Below, piece after piece: positions 28,139-36,851 of a stretch of DNA of 64,000 nucleotides. Numbering within the stretch: the stretch's first letter is position 1; every line of letters begins with the position of its first letter. A model generated the notes under the pieces. The model worked only from the letters and a program-made list of their open reading frames with translations. It made no database searches and had not been told where the DNA came from. This DNA is from CAWBBA01 sp963741625. Its GTDB lineage: Bacteria > Desulfobacterota > Desulfomonilia > Desulfomonilales > Desulfomonilaceae. Location: positions 868,001 through 932,000 of the forward strand of contig CAVUIT010000012.1 in the NCBI GenBank assembly GCA_963741625.1, read 5' to 3'. A program made the translations under genes and the position numbers.

Positions 28139-28648
28139 ATGTTTGTATTCGGAACCGCAGATGACGCCTTTGCCATGGCTGTTCGTATCGAGGAGAACGG
28201 CAACGCATTTTATGCCGGCGCGGCCGAAATAACCAAGAACCCGGAGGTCAAGAAGCTCTTCGAAGACCTCGCTCTAATGGAAGCAAGCCACATTAAGATT
28301 TTTAGGACGCTCAGGAGCCAACTCCCTGATACTGCAAGTGAGGCGGTTTGGGACCCCGAAGGGCTCGCGGAGAGCTATCTGGAAGCCAGCGCGGATTCCC
28401 ATGTGTTTACGGTAGAAGCCGCGACCGACAGGTTGAAGACGGTCAAAACAGCCGTGGAAGCCCTTGACATGGCTCTCCTGTTTGAGAAAGATTCCCTGGC
28501 TTTTTTTCTGGGGATTAAGGAGATACTTCCTGATCCCAACGGCAGAGATGAAATTGAGAAGCTCATCAAGTCGGAGATGCTTCATATCCGAATGCTGTCA
28601 GGGGTAAAGAGACGGCTGGCCGAAACGGGGATGGGAGGCATTTTCTGA
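28139..28648 (+). CDS. Ferritin-like (rubrerythrin-type) protein
   Basis: A 169-residue four-helix protein. The first helix has AVRIEENGNAFYAGAAE, and EASHIKIF follows in helix two, giving ExxH-type diiron ligands; further helices contain LLFEKDSLAFFLG and EMLHIRML. No rubredoxin tail is present, so this is the short ferritin/erythrin form. It may bind iron or reduce peroxide. The ATG follows AAGGAGG and sits 13 bases after the duplicated-domain gene, so the two are co-transcribed. Confidence 0.85.
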   Translation: MFVFGTADDAFAMAVRIEENGNAFYAGAAEITKNPEVKKLFEDLALMEASHIKIFRTLRSQLPDTASEAVWDPEGLAESYLEASADSHVFTVEAATDRLKTVKTAVEALDMALLFEKDSLAFFLGIKEILPDPNGRDEIEKLIKSEMLHIRMLSGVKRRLAETGMGGIF

Positions 28649-28782
28649 GCAGGAGCGGGCTTGAAACTTGCTCAGAAGCATGCGCTCAGGCAAGTCACGC
28701 GAAAAACGGGAGGCATCTTCTTAGTAAGGGTGAGTTTCAAACGCTCCCCTACTGACATTCAGGATGCTAACAAGCGCCACCG

Positions 28783-29022
28783 CTAATCATTTATATCAGA
28801 TGGTTGTTCTTCCGCGGCTCTCAGCGTGGTCTGTATTCGTTCTCCCTTTCGTTTGCCTTCGAGGATTTCCAGGCCGGCGAGGCAACCTCCACCCTCCACG
28901 GCAAGACATGAGAGGACGCGACATTTCACAAGTGATCCCTGGTCTATAACTTGGATGACATCTCCTGGAGCCAGGAGTTGCCCTCCGCGTACGGTGCTTC
29001 TGTATTTCTTTTCTCTCGCCAT
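28783..29022 (-). CDS. Small hypothetical protein (79 aa)
   Basis: Starts at ATG 29022 with GAGGAG six bases upstream. It is a small, probably beta-rich protein (GGQLLAPGDVIQVIDQGSL, then CRVLSCLAVEGGGCLAGLEIL) with a charged tail. It resembles short PilZ- or SH3-like barrels, but no family is assigned. It follows a small lipoprotein gene on the same strand by about 15 bases, so the two likely form an operon. Confidence 0.65.
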   Translation of the reverse strand: MAREKKYRSTVRGGQLLAPGDVIQVIDQGSLVKCRVLSCLAVEGGGCLAGLEILEGKRKGERIQTTLRAAEEQPSDIND

Positions 29023-29036
29023 GTTCTCCTCGGGGG

Positions 29037-29279
29037 TTAGAACCTGTCCCACTGAGCGGTGTCCGAGGAGGAAGCGCTCTCTGGGCCCACACCGCGCGCG
29101 ACTTCGGAAACGGCCAATCGTGAAATTGAACCTTGGCCGGTTTTAGAGCCCGCGTGCGTCGCTTTCTGAGTGGTCTTAGAATTTTGTGAGCTGACGCCCT
29201 CGCCCAGAGGGGCGCGGCCGGTGATGCAGCCGGACAGCAGAAGAGAACCACAAATAAAAAGAGAGACAAGGTATCTCAT
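29037..29279 (-). CDS. Small putative lipoprotein (80 aa)
   Basis: MRYLVSLFICGSLLL followed by lipobox LSGC marks a lipoprotein signal; mature length is about 62 residues. The mature chain is Ser/Gly/Thr-rich and looks disordered. No family is recognised. The signal peptide is the only solid evidence. It lies just upstream of the small hypothetical gene and downstream of ybeY on the same strand. Confidence 0.65.
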   Translation of the reverse strand: MRYLVSLFICGSLLLSGCITGRAPLGEGVSSQNSKTTQKATHAGSKTGQGSISRLAVSEVARGVGPESASSSDTAQWDRF

Positions 29280-29388
29280 AACAGAGTTTCCGTATGAAGA
29301 ATACCCTCTCTCCGTCTATTGTTAAATCACAAAAACCTCTCCAGGTCAAGGTTTATTCACGGCAGCATCGACAAGAGCGCCCCTGGTC

Positions 29389-29841
29389 TCAGCGGGAGAT
29401 TTCGTGCTCCGCGAATTCCTGGAAGATGCGCTCAACTTCGGCCTGCATTACCCCCGCTTCAATCGGCTGGGAGTGATCGTACCCGACGAGATGCAGTATT
29501 CCGTGAATAAGCAAGTAAAGGACCATTTCACTGTTTGTGTAACCCAGTTCGGCAGCGTCATCTGCGGCCCTGTCCGTGCAGATAACAACGTCACCTAGTA
29601 GATCATGCTTTAGGCCGGCGTGTTGCCCCTCGGTCTGGGAGAAGGAGAGTACGTTGGTAGGTTCCTTCTTTCCCCGATACTTGTCATTGAGGTCAGACAT
29701 CTCGGCAGCATCAACAAGCACGAGTGAAAGTATTACTGACGGATTACAGCCCAAGCCTTCTAATATTTGTGCCGTTTTCTTCCGAAGGTCTTCCGGATCG
29801 ATTTCGATCCTTTTCTGCTTGTTGTTTATGAGTATCTCCAT
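29389..29841 (-). CDS. ybeY: Endoribonuclease YbeY (rRNA maturation factor)
   Basis: A 150-residue zinc metalloprotein acting in 16S rRNA 3'-end maturation and ribosome quality control. The zinc motif is HGILHLVGYDH (family form HGxLHLxGYDH), and LNDKYRGKKEPTNVLSFSQ is conserved. ATG 29841 gives the family N-terminus MEILINNKQK. The start lies about 100 bases inside the end of the PgpH-like gene, an unusually long overlap. The order phoH-pgpH-ybeY is a common bacterial arrangement. Confidence 0.94.
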   Translation of the reverse strand: MEILINNKQKRIEIDPEDLRKKTAQILEGLGCNPSVILSLVLVDAAEMSDLNDKYRGKKEPTNVLSFSQTEGQHAGLKHDLLGDVVICTDRAADDAAELGYTNSEMVLYLLIHGILHLVGYDHSQPIEAGVMQAEVERIFQEFAEHEISR

Positions 29842-32236
29842 TGGGTCGTTCCTGCGTTCCCACATTCACTGGGTAAACAATTCGCGAGTGTAGACTCCCT
29901 TGCAAGGATCTCACAAAGGATTTGGTGATTGCATGAATGTCTTTAAGGGTCAAAGTTGACTGGTCCAATTGCCCTTCGCTGAATAGTGTCATAATCAGTG
30001 TCTGAACCTGCTTCTGAATCCTGGCGGGCGTGGGATCATGGAGAGTCCGGCAGGCTGCCTCTACCACGTCGGCCAGCATGACGAGAGCGGCTTCCTTGCT
30101 TTGTGGGCGCGGACCGTGATACCTATATTTGTCTTCGCTAACGCTTTGATGACTTTTTTCAGCCCTTTCCAGCGCCTTATTGTAGAAAAACTTTATTAAA
30201 CTTGTTCCATGGTGCTGTTGAATGATATCGATAATGGGGGAACAAAGTCGATATTCCCGAGCCTTTTCGACACCCTGCTTCACGTGGGAGACAACTATCA
30301 GGGCGCTCATGCTGGGTTCGAGCCTGTCATGGGGGTTGCTTCCCCGGCGCTGGTTTTCAATAAAATAATAGGGCTTAGTCTTCTTCCCTATTTTCCCTAT
30401 GTCGTGATAATAGGCGCCGACCCGTGCCAGCAAGGGATTTGCGCCGATCAACCCCGCAGCGGTCTCGGCGAGGCTCCCCACCATAATGGAATGGTGGTAA
30501 GTTCCCGGAGCTTCAAGCGACAGCTCTTGAAGAACTGGATGGTTGAGATTGGCGATCTCGAGGAGCTTCACGTTCGTCGTGTACCCAAGCGGTTCCAGGA
30601 GCGGGGCCAATCCGGAAACAAGTAAGCCGGACAGAACGCCTCCAGAGAACCCGAGGCCGATGTCATAAAAATCTCTCAGCGACGTGAGCTGTCCCAGCGC
30701 CATTTTTATAGCCAGGATTGATATCATGTTTGCCATGCCGACCACGAGGCCCGCCCTGAGCACCGAGGTGCGATCCGTAATCCGAGTCATTCCGTGGAGC
30801 CCGACGATCCCGGAAATAAAATAGAAAACAAAAAGATATATGTCTCCTTCCACCGACAGAGATGCTGTCAGCGCAGTCAAAGTCGCGAATATGAAAGCGA
30901 TCCTCGCATCGACCATCAGAGCAGTGAGCATGGCGCCGGTTGCCACGGGCGCGGCAAAGAGTATGGATCTTTGACTTATCCCTTGGCTGGCCGTGCCAAT
31001 GAGGGGAGAAAGAGAATATAGGAAACGCACCACAATGATGGTCCCCACCAACAAAAGGCTGAAGAGAAGAAGATCTTCGGTGGCCTGACGTCCACGATCA
31101 AGATGCTTCTCGGAAAAATAGAAGCTGAGCCTCAGCAACAGAATGAGGATCAGAGCAAAGCCTGCCAGAATAATGTACCGGCTGTATGCGGGGTTGGCCT
31201 TGTTCAGGCCTGCCAGTTTGCGTAGGTGGGCTTCGTTTACCGGCTCACCTTCTTTGACTATGGACTCACCCTTCGCAATCTGAAAGAAGACTTTCTTTTC
31301 TGAGGCCAGCGCCTCTTGTTTGAGCGCGGCGCTCTTTTCCCTATTAAAGGTGATGTTAACATTCACGAGGTCCATCGCGACGCGCCGAACAGCCCTTGAA
31401 AGCTCAGAATCCGTCGAGGGGTCGCTTTCTGCGATATTAATAAAGTTTATCGCCTCCTTGAGATCAAAGATGGCAGACAGATCCTTGAGAGGCTCAAGCT
31501 TGGCTTTGGATTTGCTTCTTAGAAGAATGCCCTGCCTTCCATCTCTCATGAGGAGATCGCGGCTCAGCGTCACCCCTTTCAATAACACCGGCACCACTAG
31601 AGAGCCGAGATCCCTCTGAATTCTGGAGTCAAAACTCATTGATTTTAATAGCGCAAAATTGCTGGGGGAGACGGTCGCTCCAAGAAGGTTCTCGAAACGT
31701 GTTCTTAGCGCGGTTTCATCCAGGGCCCGAAAGGACTTGGGATCGGCCCCGGCCTTTTCCGGCGGCTGTCCCGCCTCTTTGGGCTTGTCCACTTCCTTCG
31801 CATTATGTTCCGCCTCGGCCGCGAGGTACTCCTTCCCGAAATTGAACGCCGAGTTGATCCTGGCCTGGACGTCATGGACCATCTCGTCATCGAAATCGTA
31901 CACGGGGCGGATCGACTTCAGAACCTCGTCCCGGTTCTTATTAGTCGCGGCTTCATCAACTACCTGAAATGTTAGAGGCGATATGATGGTTTCTTGGGCA
32001 GGCTCTCCAACGGTCAGGCTGTAAACTCGGAAAGACTTAGGGGCCATAATGAAGGCGGCGACCAGAGCAGTGCCTATAATAAGCGCCCAACGCTGCCATT
32101 TCGGTTCATTGAGGCTGAGCACCCAGCCGGGGATACCACGCTCTACGCCTTTCAGCGCATGCCCGGCCCGCTCTCTCAGTGTTTCAGGCCTCTTAATCTT
32201 TTCTGACGTCTTATTTTTGTCGGATGACTCCGGCAT
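29744..32236 (-). CDS. 7TM-HD (PgpH-family) cyclic-di-AMP phosphodiesterase-like protein
   Basis: An 830-residue membrane protein. An N-terminal transmembrane helix precedes a large extracytoplasmic domain (to about residue 350), then seven transmembrane helices (about 355-555), then a cytoplasmic HDIG domain. In the HD domain, YHHSIMVGSLAETAA, YYHDIGKIGKKTKPYYF, QQHHGTSLIKFFY and LADVVEAA carry metal ligands. PgpH of Listeria degrades c-di-AMP; activity here is inferred by family. The C-terminus after HSRIVYP runs about 35 residues into ybeY and may be dispensable or mis-framed. Confidence 0.9.
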   Translation of the reverse strand: MPESSDKNKTSEKIKRPETLRERAGHALKGVERGIPGWVLSLNEPKWQRWALIIGTALVAAFIMAPKSFRVYSLTVGEPAQETIISPLTFQVVDEAATNKNRDEVLKSIRPVYDFDDEMVHDVQARINSAFNFGKEYLAAEAEHNAKEVDKPKEAGQPPEKAGADPKSFRALDETALRTRFENLLGATVSPSNFALLKSMSFDSRIQRDLGSLVVPVLLKGVTLSRDLLMRDGRQGILLRSKSKAKLEPLKDLSAIFDLKEAINFINIAESDPSTDSELSRAVRRVAMDLVNVNITFNREKSAALKQEALASEKKVFFQIAKGESIVKEGEPVNEAHLRKLAGLNKANPAYSRYIILAGFALILILLLRLSFYFSEKHLDRGRQATEDLLLFSLLLVGTIIVVRFLYSLSPLIGTASQGISQRSILFAAPVATGAMLTALMVDARIAFIFATLTALTASLSVEGDIYLFVFYFISGIVGLHGMTRITDRTSVLRAGLVVGMANMISILAIKMALGQLTSLRDFYDIGLGFSGGVLSGLLVSGLAPLLEPLGYTTNVKLLEIANLNHPVLQELSLEAPGTYHHSIMVGSLAETAAGLIGANPLLARVGAYYHDIGKIGKKTKPYYFIENQRRGSNPHDRLEPSMSALIVVSHVKQGVEKAREYRLCSPIIDIIQQHHGTSLIKFFYNKALERAEKSHQSVSEDKYRYHGPRPQSKEAALVMLADVVEAACRTLHDPTPARIQKQVQTLIMTLFSEGQLDQSTLTLKDIHAITKSFVRSLQGSLHSRIVYPVNVGTQERPNGDTHKQQAEKDRNRSGRPSEENGTNIRRLGL

Positions 32237-32242
32237 TCTTAA

Positions 32243-33247
32243 TTATCTCCGGAATCTGCTCTCGCGGGAGGCGGTTCTTTTCTCATAAGCTTTTATGATT
32301 TCCTGAACAAGAGGATGGCGAACCACGTCCTGGTCGGTGAACATCACTACAGATATGCCCTCTATGTCGCTGAGAATTTCTCGAGCTTCCACAAGACCCG
32401 ATGTGGTCCCCTCGGGAAGATCTATCTGCGTTATATCGCCAGTTATAACGGCCTTGGAAGAATAACCAAGGCGCGTGAGAAACATCTTCATCTGTTCGGA
32501 CGTAGTGTTTTGAGCTTCGTCCAAAATAACGAACGAATCGTTGAGCGTCCGGCCCCGCATGAAGGCTAAAGGAGCCACTTCGATGTCACCCCGTTCGATC
32601 ATGCGCGTGGCCTTCTCGAAATCAATCATGTCGTGCAGCGCATCGTAGAGCGGCCTCAAATACGGGTTTACCTTTTCATACAGATCTCCGGGCAGGAAAC
32701 CCAGTTTCTCACCCGCCTCCACTGCTGGCCGAGCAAGTATTATCCGCCTGAGCTCTTTCTTGGCAAAAGAAGCCATAGCCATAGCCATAGCCAAATATGT
32801 CTTGCCGGTCCCCGCCGGGCCAATACCAAACACTATGTCGTGAGTCTGGATAGCTTCAATATATTGCTTCTGCAGTAGCGTTTTGGGCGTGATAGGACGT
32901 TTTCCGGCTGAGATGAAAATCGTGTCGCGCAGCAGGTCTCTAATTTTAGCTTGCGGGTTTTGTAGGAGGAGTCTCACACCCTGGTCGATGTCAGCCGGAT
33001 GGACCGGATATCCCTCCCGTACCAAGGGGTATAACTGCTTCAGCAGCTTTTCCGCAACATCGTCAGATGGCGGGTCTCCGTAGATGCTGACAGTATTGCC
33101 TTTAATCGAGATATTAACCCCGAGACATTTTTCAATGTATTTGATATTTTTGCTTAATTCCCCGACAAGTGCCTGAAAGGCTCCGATGTCGGCGAAGCTC
33201 ACTCGGCGAGGTAACCGCTCGCCTTGCTCGACTGAATTTGTCTTCAA
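32243..33247 (-). CDS. PhoH-family ATPase
   Basis: A 334-residue cytoplasmic PhoH/YbeZ-type protein. The N-terminal KH-like part is followed by Walker A GPAGTGKTYLAMAMA, RPAVEAGEKLGFLPGD, and Walker B FVILDEAQNTT, then TGDITQID. YbeZ homologues work with YbeY in RNA processing and ribosome maturation, which fits the gene order phoH-pgpH-ybeY. Just after Walker A a hexanucleotide repeat encodes an extended Met-Ala run (MAMAMAMA). The gap to the pgpH start is six bases. Confidence 0.94.
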   Translation of the reverse strand: MKTNSVEQGERLPRRVSFADIGAFQALVGELSKNIKYIEKCLGVNISIKGNTVSIYGDPPSDDVAEKLLKQLYPLVREGYPVHPADIDQGVRLLLQNPQAKIRDLLRDTIFISAGKRPITPKTLLQKQYIEAIQTHDIVFGIGPAGTGKTYLAMAMAMASFAKKELRRIILARPAVEAGEKLGFLPGDLYEKVNPYLRPLYDALHDMIDFEKATRMIERGDIEVAPLAFMRGRTLNDSFVILDEAQNTTSEQMKMFLTRLGYSSKAVITGDITQIDLPEGTTSGLVEAREILSDIEGISVVMFTDQDVVRHPLVQEIIKAYEKRTASRESRFRR

Positions 33248-33650
33248 GAAGCCTCCACGTGCTCCTTAATTCAAGACTCCAACCTTTCTACCACTCAATC
33301 TGCATTCGTTCCAGGCCGGCAATTGTCAACGGAACCGCCCATTCTTGCCCGGACGCGTTCATCATTCAAATATTCGTTCGGATGATAGCACCTTTTCAAG
33401 TAAGGAATCAACTTGAACCTCATAGGTCGCGTATTTCAGGGACTACGGACCCATCTCGAAAGTAATCGGCTTTCCCGCGCACCTATTCTGAAGCTGTTCG
33501 CACACGCCATCACCGTATGAATAGCGGTGCTGGACAGGAAGGCGGGCAGAGTTTATCCTCCCAGTGTCGCATCATGGGTCTTCGGCACTCAAGAGGAATC
33601 CTTCTTCACGGCTCCCGCGTGCATATCTCATGAAGGAAAAGGAATCAAGC
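33248..33650. other. Divergent intergenic region phoH / mazG
   Basis: About 400 bases lie between the divergent phoH (minus) and mazG (plus) genes. No credible coding frame, RNA or repeat was recognised. The region should hold both promoters; no clear consensus -35/-10 pair was picked out. Confidence 0.5.
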
Positions 33651-34496
33651 ATGAATATTTCGGACGATTCTGCCGGGACTCTGGAGGTCTTCGGACGACT
33701 CATGGATCTTATCCGCACCCTTCGTTCCGAAGACGGGTGTCCCTGGGACAGGAAGCAAACTCCTCGAAACTTCCATCCGTACATTCTGGAGGAATACCAT
33801 GAGCTGGTACAAGCCATACATCAGGGATCGGCCGGAGAGATAGTTGACGAGATAGGAGATCTCCTTTTTCTGGTTGTCTTCCTCGCGTACATGTTTGAGC
33901 AGGAAGGCTTTGCGACCTTGAGGGAGATCATCGAAGGAGTGGTGGCCAAAATGATTCGCAGACATCCCCACGTCTTTGGCGATGCTCGGGTGAAAGGCGC
34001 GGAGGAGGTGATCGAAAACTGGGGCAAGATCAAGGCTTCCGAAGAGAATATCCAGGGGCGTGAGTCTCTCCTGGACGGGATACCGCGATCTCTGCCCGCG
34101 TTAAGTAGGGCTCAAAAGCTTGCCGGTAGAGCGGCCAGAGTCGGATTTGACTGGACAGGCCCACAGGAAGTATTCGCGAAGGTGGACGAAGAGTTATCCG
34201 AACTCAAACACGCGGTGGCTACCGGCGCTGCTGAAAACATTCGAGAAGAACTGGGGGACCTGCTCTTTGTTGTAGTCAACGCTGCGCGCCACCTCGAGGT
34301 AAACAGCGAAGCAGCGTTAAACGAGACGTCCGACAAATTCGAACGTCGGTTCCGCCACATAGAAACACGGCTCCGGTCGAGAGGCAAATCCCTCGACCAG
34401 GCCGATTTACCTGAGATGGACGAACTATGGGAGGAAGCCAAGTCCACTGAAAAGCAGCATAGCATTGCAATGTCTGCCCGACCGGATCACTCCTGA
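33651..34496 (+). CDS. mazG: Nucleoside triphosphate pyrophosphohydrolase MazG
   Basis: A 281-residue protein with two MazG domains that hydrolyses NTPs to NMPs and pyrophosphate. The first domain has CPWDRKQTPRNFHPYILEEYHEL and EEIVDEIGDLLFLVVFLAYM-type metal ligands; the second, RVGFDWTGPQEVFAKVDEELSEL and REELGDLLFVVVN. ATG 33651 is preferred over ATG 33630 because AAGGAA sits six bases before it. It stands alone on the plus strand. Confidence 0.93.
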   Translation: MNISDDSAGTLEVFGRLMDLIRTLRSEDGCPWDRKQTPRNFHPYILEEYHELVQAIHQGSAGEIVDEIGDLLFLVVFLAYMFEQEGFATLREIIEGVVAKMIRRHPHVFGDARVKGAEEVIENWGKIKASEENIQGRESLLDGIPRSLPALSRAQKLAGRAARVGFDWTGPQEVFAKVDEELSELKHAVATGAAENIREELGDLLFVVVNAARHLEVNSEAALNETSDKFERRFRHIETRLRSRGKSLDQADLPEMDELWEEAKSTEKQHSIAMSARPDHS

Positions 34497-34505
34497 GGCG
34501 ACTAC

Positions 34506-34934
34506 CTAACCCACGCCGGGGATGTTGAACACGTGCAACCCTGCATCCTTCTGAATTATGACTTCAAGGCTGTCATTCCGTATGCCCAGTGACAGCGTTC
34601 CTTGCCCCTTACCACCTTCCAGGCCGGAAATTTCTCTGATGATTTCCAGACCGCGGGCAATAATAGAAGTAGGCGCCTTGGGAAGAGTGTATGTCTTATC
34701 GCCATGAACCGTCACACCCGCGTCTTTATCCACTGAAAACCGCACCGCCCGCTCTTCGATGGCATCCAACAGGACCAGCGCCATATATTTTAGCGGGGCC
34801 TCGTCTACATCGGTTCCGGGCTCTTGCTGCCAGCCCGTTTTCTCCCACGATTCCAGGGCCGTCCGAGGGGTAATTTCCAATTGGCAGTCAATCTGTTGTT
34901 GCAACCGCAAATGGGGGTTTTCCGCATCCAACAT
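34506..34934 (-). CDS. Conserved hypothetical protein (142 aa)
   Basis: Starts at ATG 34934 with a strong AAAGGAGGT seven bases upstream, so the start is secure. No domain is recognised. The N-terminal part includes LQQQIDCQLEITPRTALESW. A central segment reads LLDAIEERAVRFSVDKDAGVTVHGDKTYTL, and the end has SLEVIIQKDAGLHVFNI. It looks soluble and mixed alpha/beta. It follows the FmdB-type zinc ribbon gene on the same strand by about 36 bases and could be in its operon. Confidence 0.75.
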   Translation of the reverse strand: MLDAENPHLRLQQQIDCQLEITPRTALESWEKTGWQQEPGTDVDEAPLKYMALVLLDAIEERAVRFSVDKDAGVTVHGDKTYTLPKAPTSIIARGLEIIREISGLEGGKGQGTLSLGIRNDSLEVIIQKDAGLHVFNIPGVG

Positions 34935-34970
34935 AGCACGACCTCCTTTCCGTCAAGTTTAATCTCGCTA

Positions 34971-35189
34971 CTAATGACATGTGGCACAGGATGTGGACGA
35001 GCAAGTGCCGCACCCCGAATTACCAGTGCCCGACGTCTTGAAATCACCCGCCGCACTCTTGAAGCTGCAACTGGACATTAGCCTTTCCACGCAGCCTCCA
35101 CACGTTGGGCAGACCACTTCGTCCTTCCCGAAAACGAGCACTTCAAAATCGTCTTCGCACTTACCACATCGATACTCATAAATGGGCAT
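34971..35189 (-). CDS. FmdB-family zinc ribbon protein
   Basis: A 72-residue protein. MPIYEYRCGKCEDDFEVL with a later VCPTCGGCVERLMS is the FmdB/CxxC regulatory-protein zinc ribbon. The tail is Cys/Ser/Gly-rich (CGTCSSTSCATCH), which is common in this group. Its role is unknown; some members were proposed as regulators of formamidase. The ATG is preceded by GAGGAGG. Confidence 0.88.
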   Translation of the reverse strand: MPIYEYRCGKCEDDFEVLVFGKDEVVCPTCGGCVERLMSSCSFKSAAGDFKTSGTGNSGCGTCSSTSCATCH

Positions 35190-35287
35190 ACGAACTGCCT
35201 CCTCTTCGTTGTCTCGGTCTAACTATCAAGATGCCCTCGATAATCAAAAGATGCAAGGTTCTCCCGGAAGAAAACGGCCCCCACGGA

Positions 35288-35614
35288 TCAATCAAGGTCT
35301 ATGTTTTGATAAATGATGGTATCGCCATTAGGGAATGTGAGAGTGCTCCCCTTTTTGGTCTCCACGTAACGTGCCCACTTGAACCGATTCTTCGCGGCAA
35401 CGGCGCTGTCTTTTGGACCGTTTTCTTCGTTGATGCGCTTCCAGGCCGCTTTTCCGTCAGCGTACTGCATCCGCATAACACCGTTGGGCGCAACTTCTGT
35501 GACAGACGCAAATCCGGTCTTGGCAAGCTTACCGCCGCACCCACTCAGGAGAGGCAGGGAAGATAGCCCAAAGAGAATCGCCAGAACAAGAGATCTGGTT
35601 TTCAGAATCCCCAT
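35288..35614 (-). CDS. Putative lipoprotein (108 aa)
   Basis: MGILKTRSLVLAILFGLSS followed by lipobox LSGC indicates a lipoprotein signal peptide. The mature part (about 85 residues) contains WKRINEENGPKDSAVAAKNRF and ends in LTFPNGDTIIYQNIDLD. No family was recognised. GAAAGG lies directly upstream of the ATG. It stands alone before the FmdB gene on the same strand. Confidence 0.7.
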   Translation of the reverse strand: MGILKTRSLVLAILFGLSSLPLLSGCGGKLAKTGFASVTEVAPNGVMRMQYADGKAAWKRINEENGPKDSAVAAKNRFKWARYVETKKGSTLTFPNGDTIIYQNIDLD

Positions 35615-35735
35615 CCTTTCGTCTACAGATGGAACATCTTGATATTCTTAGCATACCTCGGACAACAAAGTCAATTCGAGATTGTGCTGAAATTTAACGA
35701 TTCACTTATGCCGGGAGGGGGTTCTCTCCGAAAAT

Positions 35736-35833
35736 GTCATTGCGAGTGCAGCGAAGCAATCTCCTTGGGTGGACGATTTCGAAACCAAGAATTGCTTTCC
35801 CGCGAGACGCGGGACTTCGCTCCTCGCAATGAT
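35736..35833. repeat. REP-like inverted repeat (type A), copy 1
   Basis: The left end GTCATTGCGAGTGCAGCGAA, followed by GCAATCT, faces a right end reading GACTTCGCTCCTCGCAATGA. The ends are imperfect inverted copies of each other around a variable middle with ATTGCTTTCC. A second copy with the same ends lies at 40706-40799. The element occupies about a third of the gap between the lipoprotein and TrpF-like genes (35615-35929); the rest shows nothing recognisable. Mobile REP/BIME-type non-coding repeats have this design. Confidence 0.75.
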
Positions 35834-35929
35834 CCCGCGCCGCGCGAGATAGATCTTTCCAGCAAATCACTGTTTGAAAGCACATTCGTCCAAATTGCCT
35901 CCCGGTCCATTTTCGCTTACGATAGCACA

Positions 35930-36634
35930 ATGTTCCAGCAACCGCACAGAACCTATCGCTGGCCTCCCAGGATACAGGTGGCGGGCGTCTCTACTTTGGA
36001 GGAGGCGCTGTTCTGCAACAGGGTCGGAGTGGACGCCATCGGATTCACACTGGGGCTTCCCGACGGGCCTCATGACGGCCTTACGCCGGAAAAATCGGGA
36101 GCGATTATCAGCAAACTGCCCACTGGCCTGCTGCCCGTGGTGATTACGTACATGAATCGTGCGGATGCTGCCTGCGAGCTTGCGATGATCACTCAGTCAG
36201 CGGCAATGCAGTTTCATGGAGGAATATCCGAGAAAGAACTCGTCCATTTCCGAAGGATTTGCCCTGATGTAAGAACTATCGGACGCGTGACAGTGGTAGG
36301 GGAAGAATCTATAGAAGAGGCCGCATCATTCAAACAACCGCTCTGGGATGCAATCATCCTGGATTCCCTTGACCCGCGCACCGGCAGAAAGGGCGCCACC
36401 GGGCTCACGCATGATTGGTCGCTCAGCGCACGCATCGTGAAAATAGCATCAGTGCCTGTTATTCTAGCCGGGGGTCTCAATCCCGATAACGTAGCTGAGG
36501 CGATCCGGAAGGTTCAACCACATGGCGTCGACGCGCACACCGGGTTGGAAGATAATAACGGCACGCGGAGTTTCGATAAAATAAAGGCATTTGCCAAAGC
36601 GGCTATGGAAGCTTTCGAAAAGCTGAATCCCTGA
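35930..36634 (+). CDS. Phosphoribosylanthranilate isomerase-like (TrpF-fold) protein
   Basis: A 234-residue TIM-barrel protein. RIQVAGVSTLEEALF, then VDAIGFTL, VITYMNRADA and the late LDSLDPRTGRKGATGLTHDW and PVILAGGLNPDNVAEAI follow the TrpF layout. ATG 35930 is the sensible start; in-frame sequence upstream lies in a repeat element. The usual N-terminal KICG, which carries the catalytic cysteine, reads QVAG here. The general-acid Asp may persist in AIILDS. No other trp gene is nearby, so tryptophan synthesis is doubtful; it may be a paralogue with another role. Confidence 0.75.
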   Translation: MFQQPHRTYRWPPRIQVAGVSTLEEALFCNRVGVDAIGFTLGLPDGPHDGLTPEKSGAIISKLPTGLLPVVITYMNRADAACELAMITQSAAMQFHGGISEKELVHFRRICPDVRTIGRVTVVGEESIEEAASFKQPLWDAIILDSLDPRTGRKGATGLTHDWSLSARIVKIASVPVILAGGLNPDNVAEAIRKVQPHGVDAHTGLEDNNGTRSFDKIKAFAKAAMEAFEKLNP

Positions 36635-36851
36635 CGTTTTCCGGACCCGAGCGGCTCCCAGGACTGAACTCACCAAATGCGTCTTGACCGTTGACGATGG
36701 GGTGCTATGATCTGTCGGAATGTTCACGCATAGAGCGGAACTCGGGTTGCAGTGCGGCTGTTCCGGCTCCCAGCACATCAGGTCCGCGGCCTGAACTGCA
36801 ATGGGCTGGAATTACCGATCAGCGCGCTATCATGGAAAAATAGAGCATATA

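Noticed and set aside
32770..32805. A microsatellite-based phase-variable switch in phoH
   Set aside because: The unit is six bases, so slippage would not shift the frame; noted only as a length repeat.
35736..35833. CRISPR-like repeat
   Set aside because: Only one copy at this site and no regular spacers; the inverted ends fit a REP-type element.
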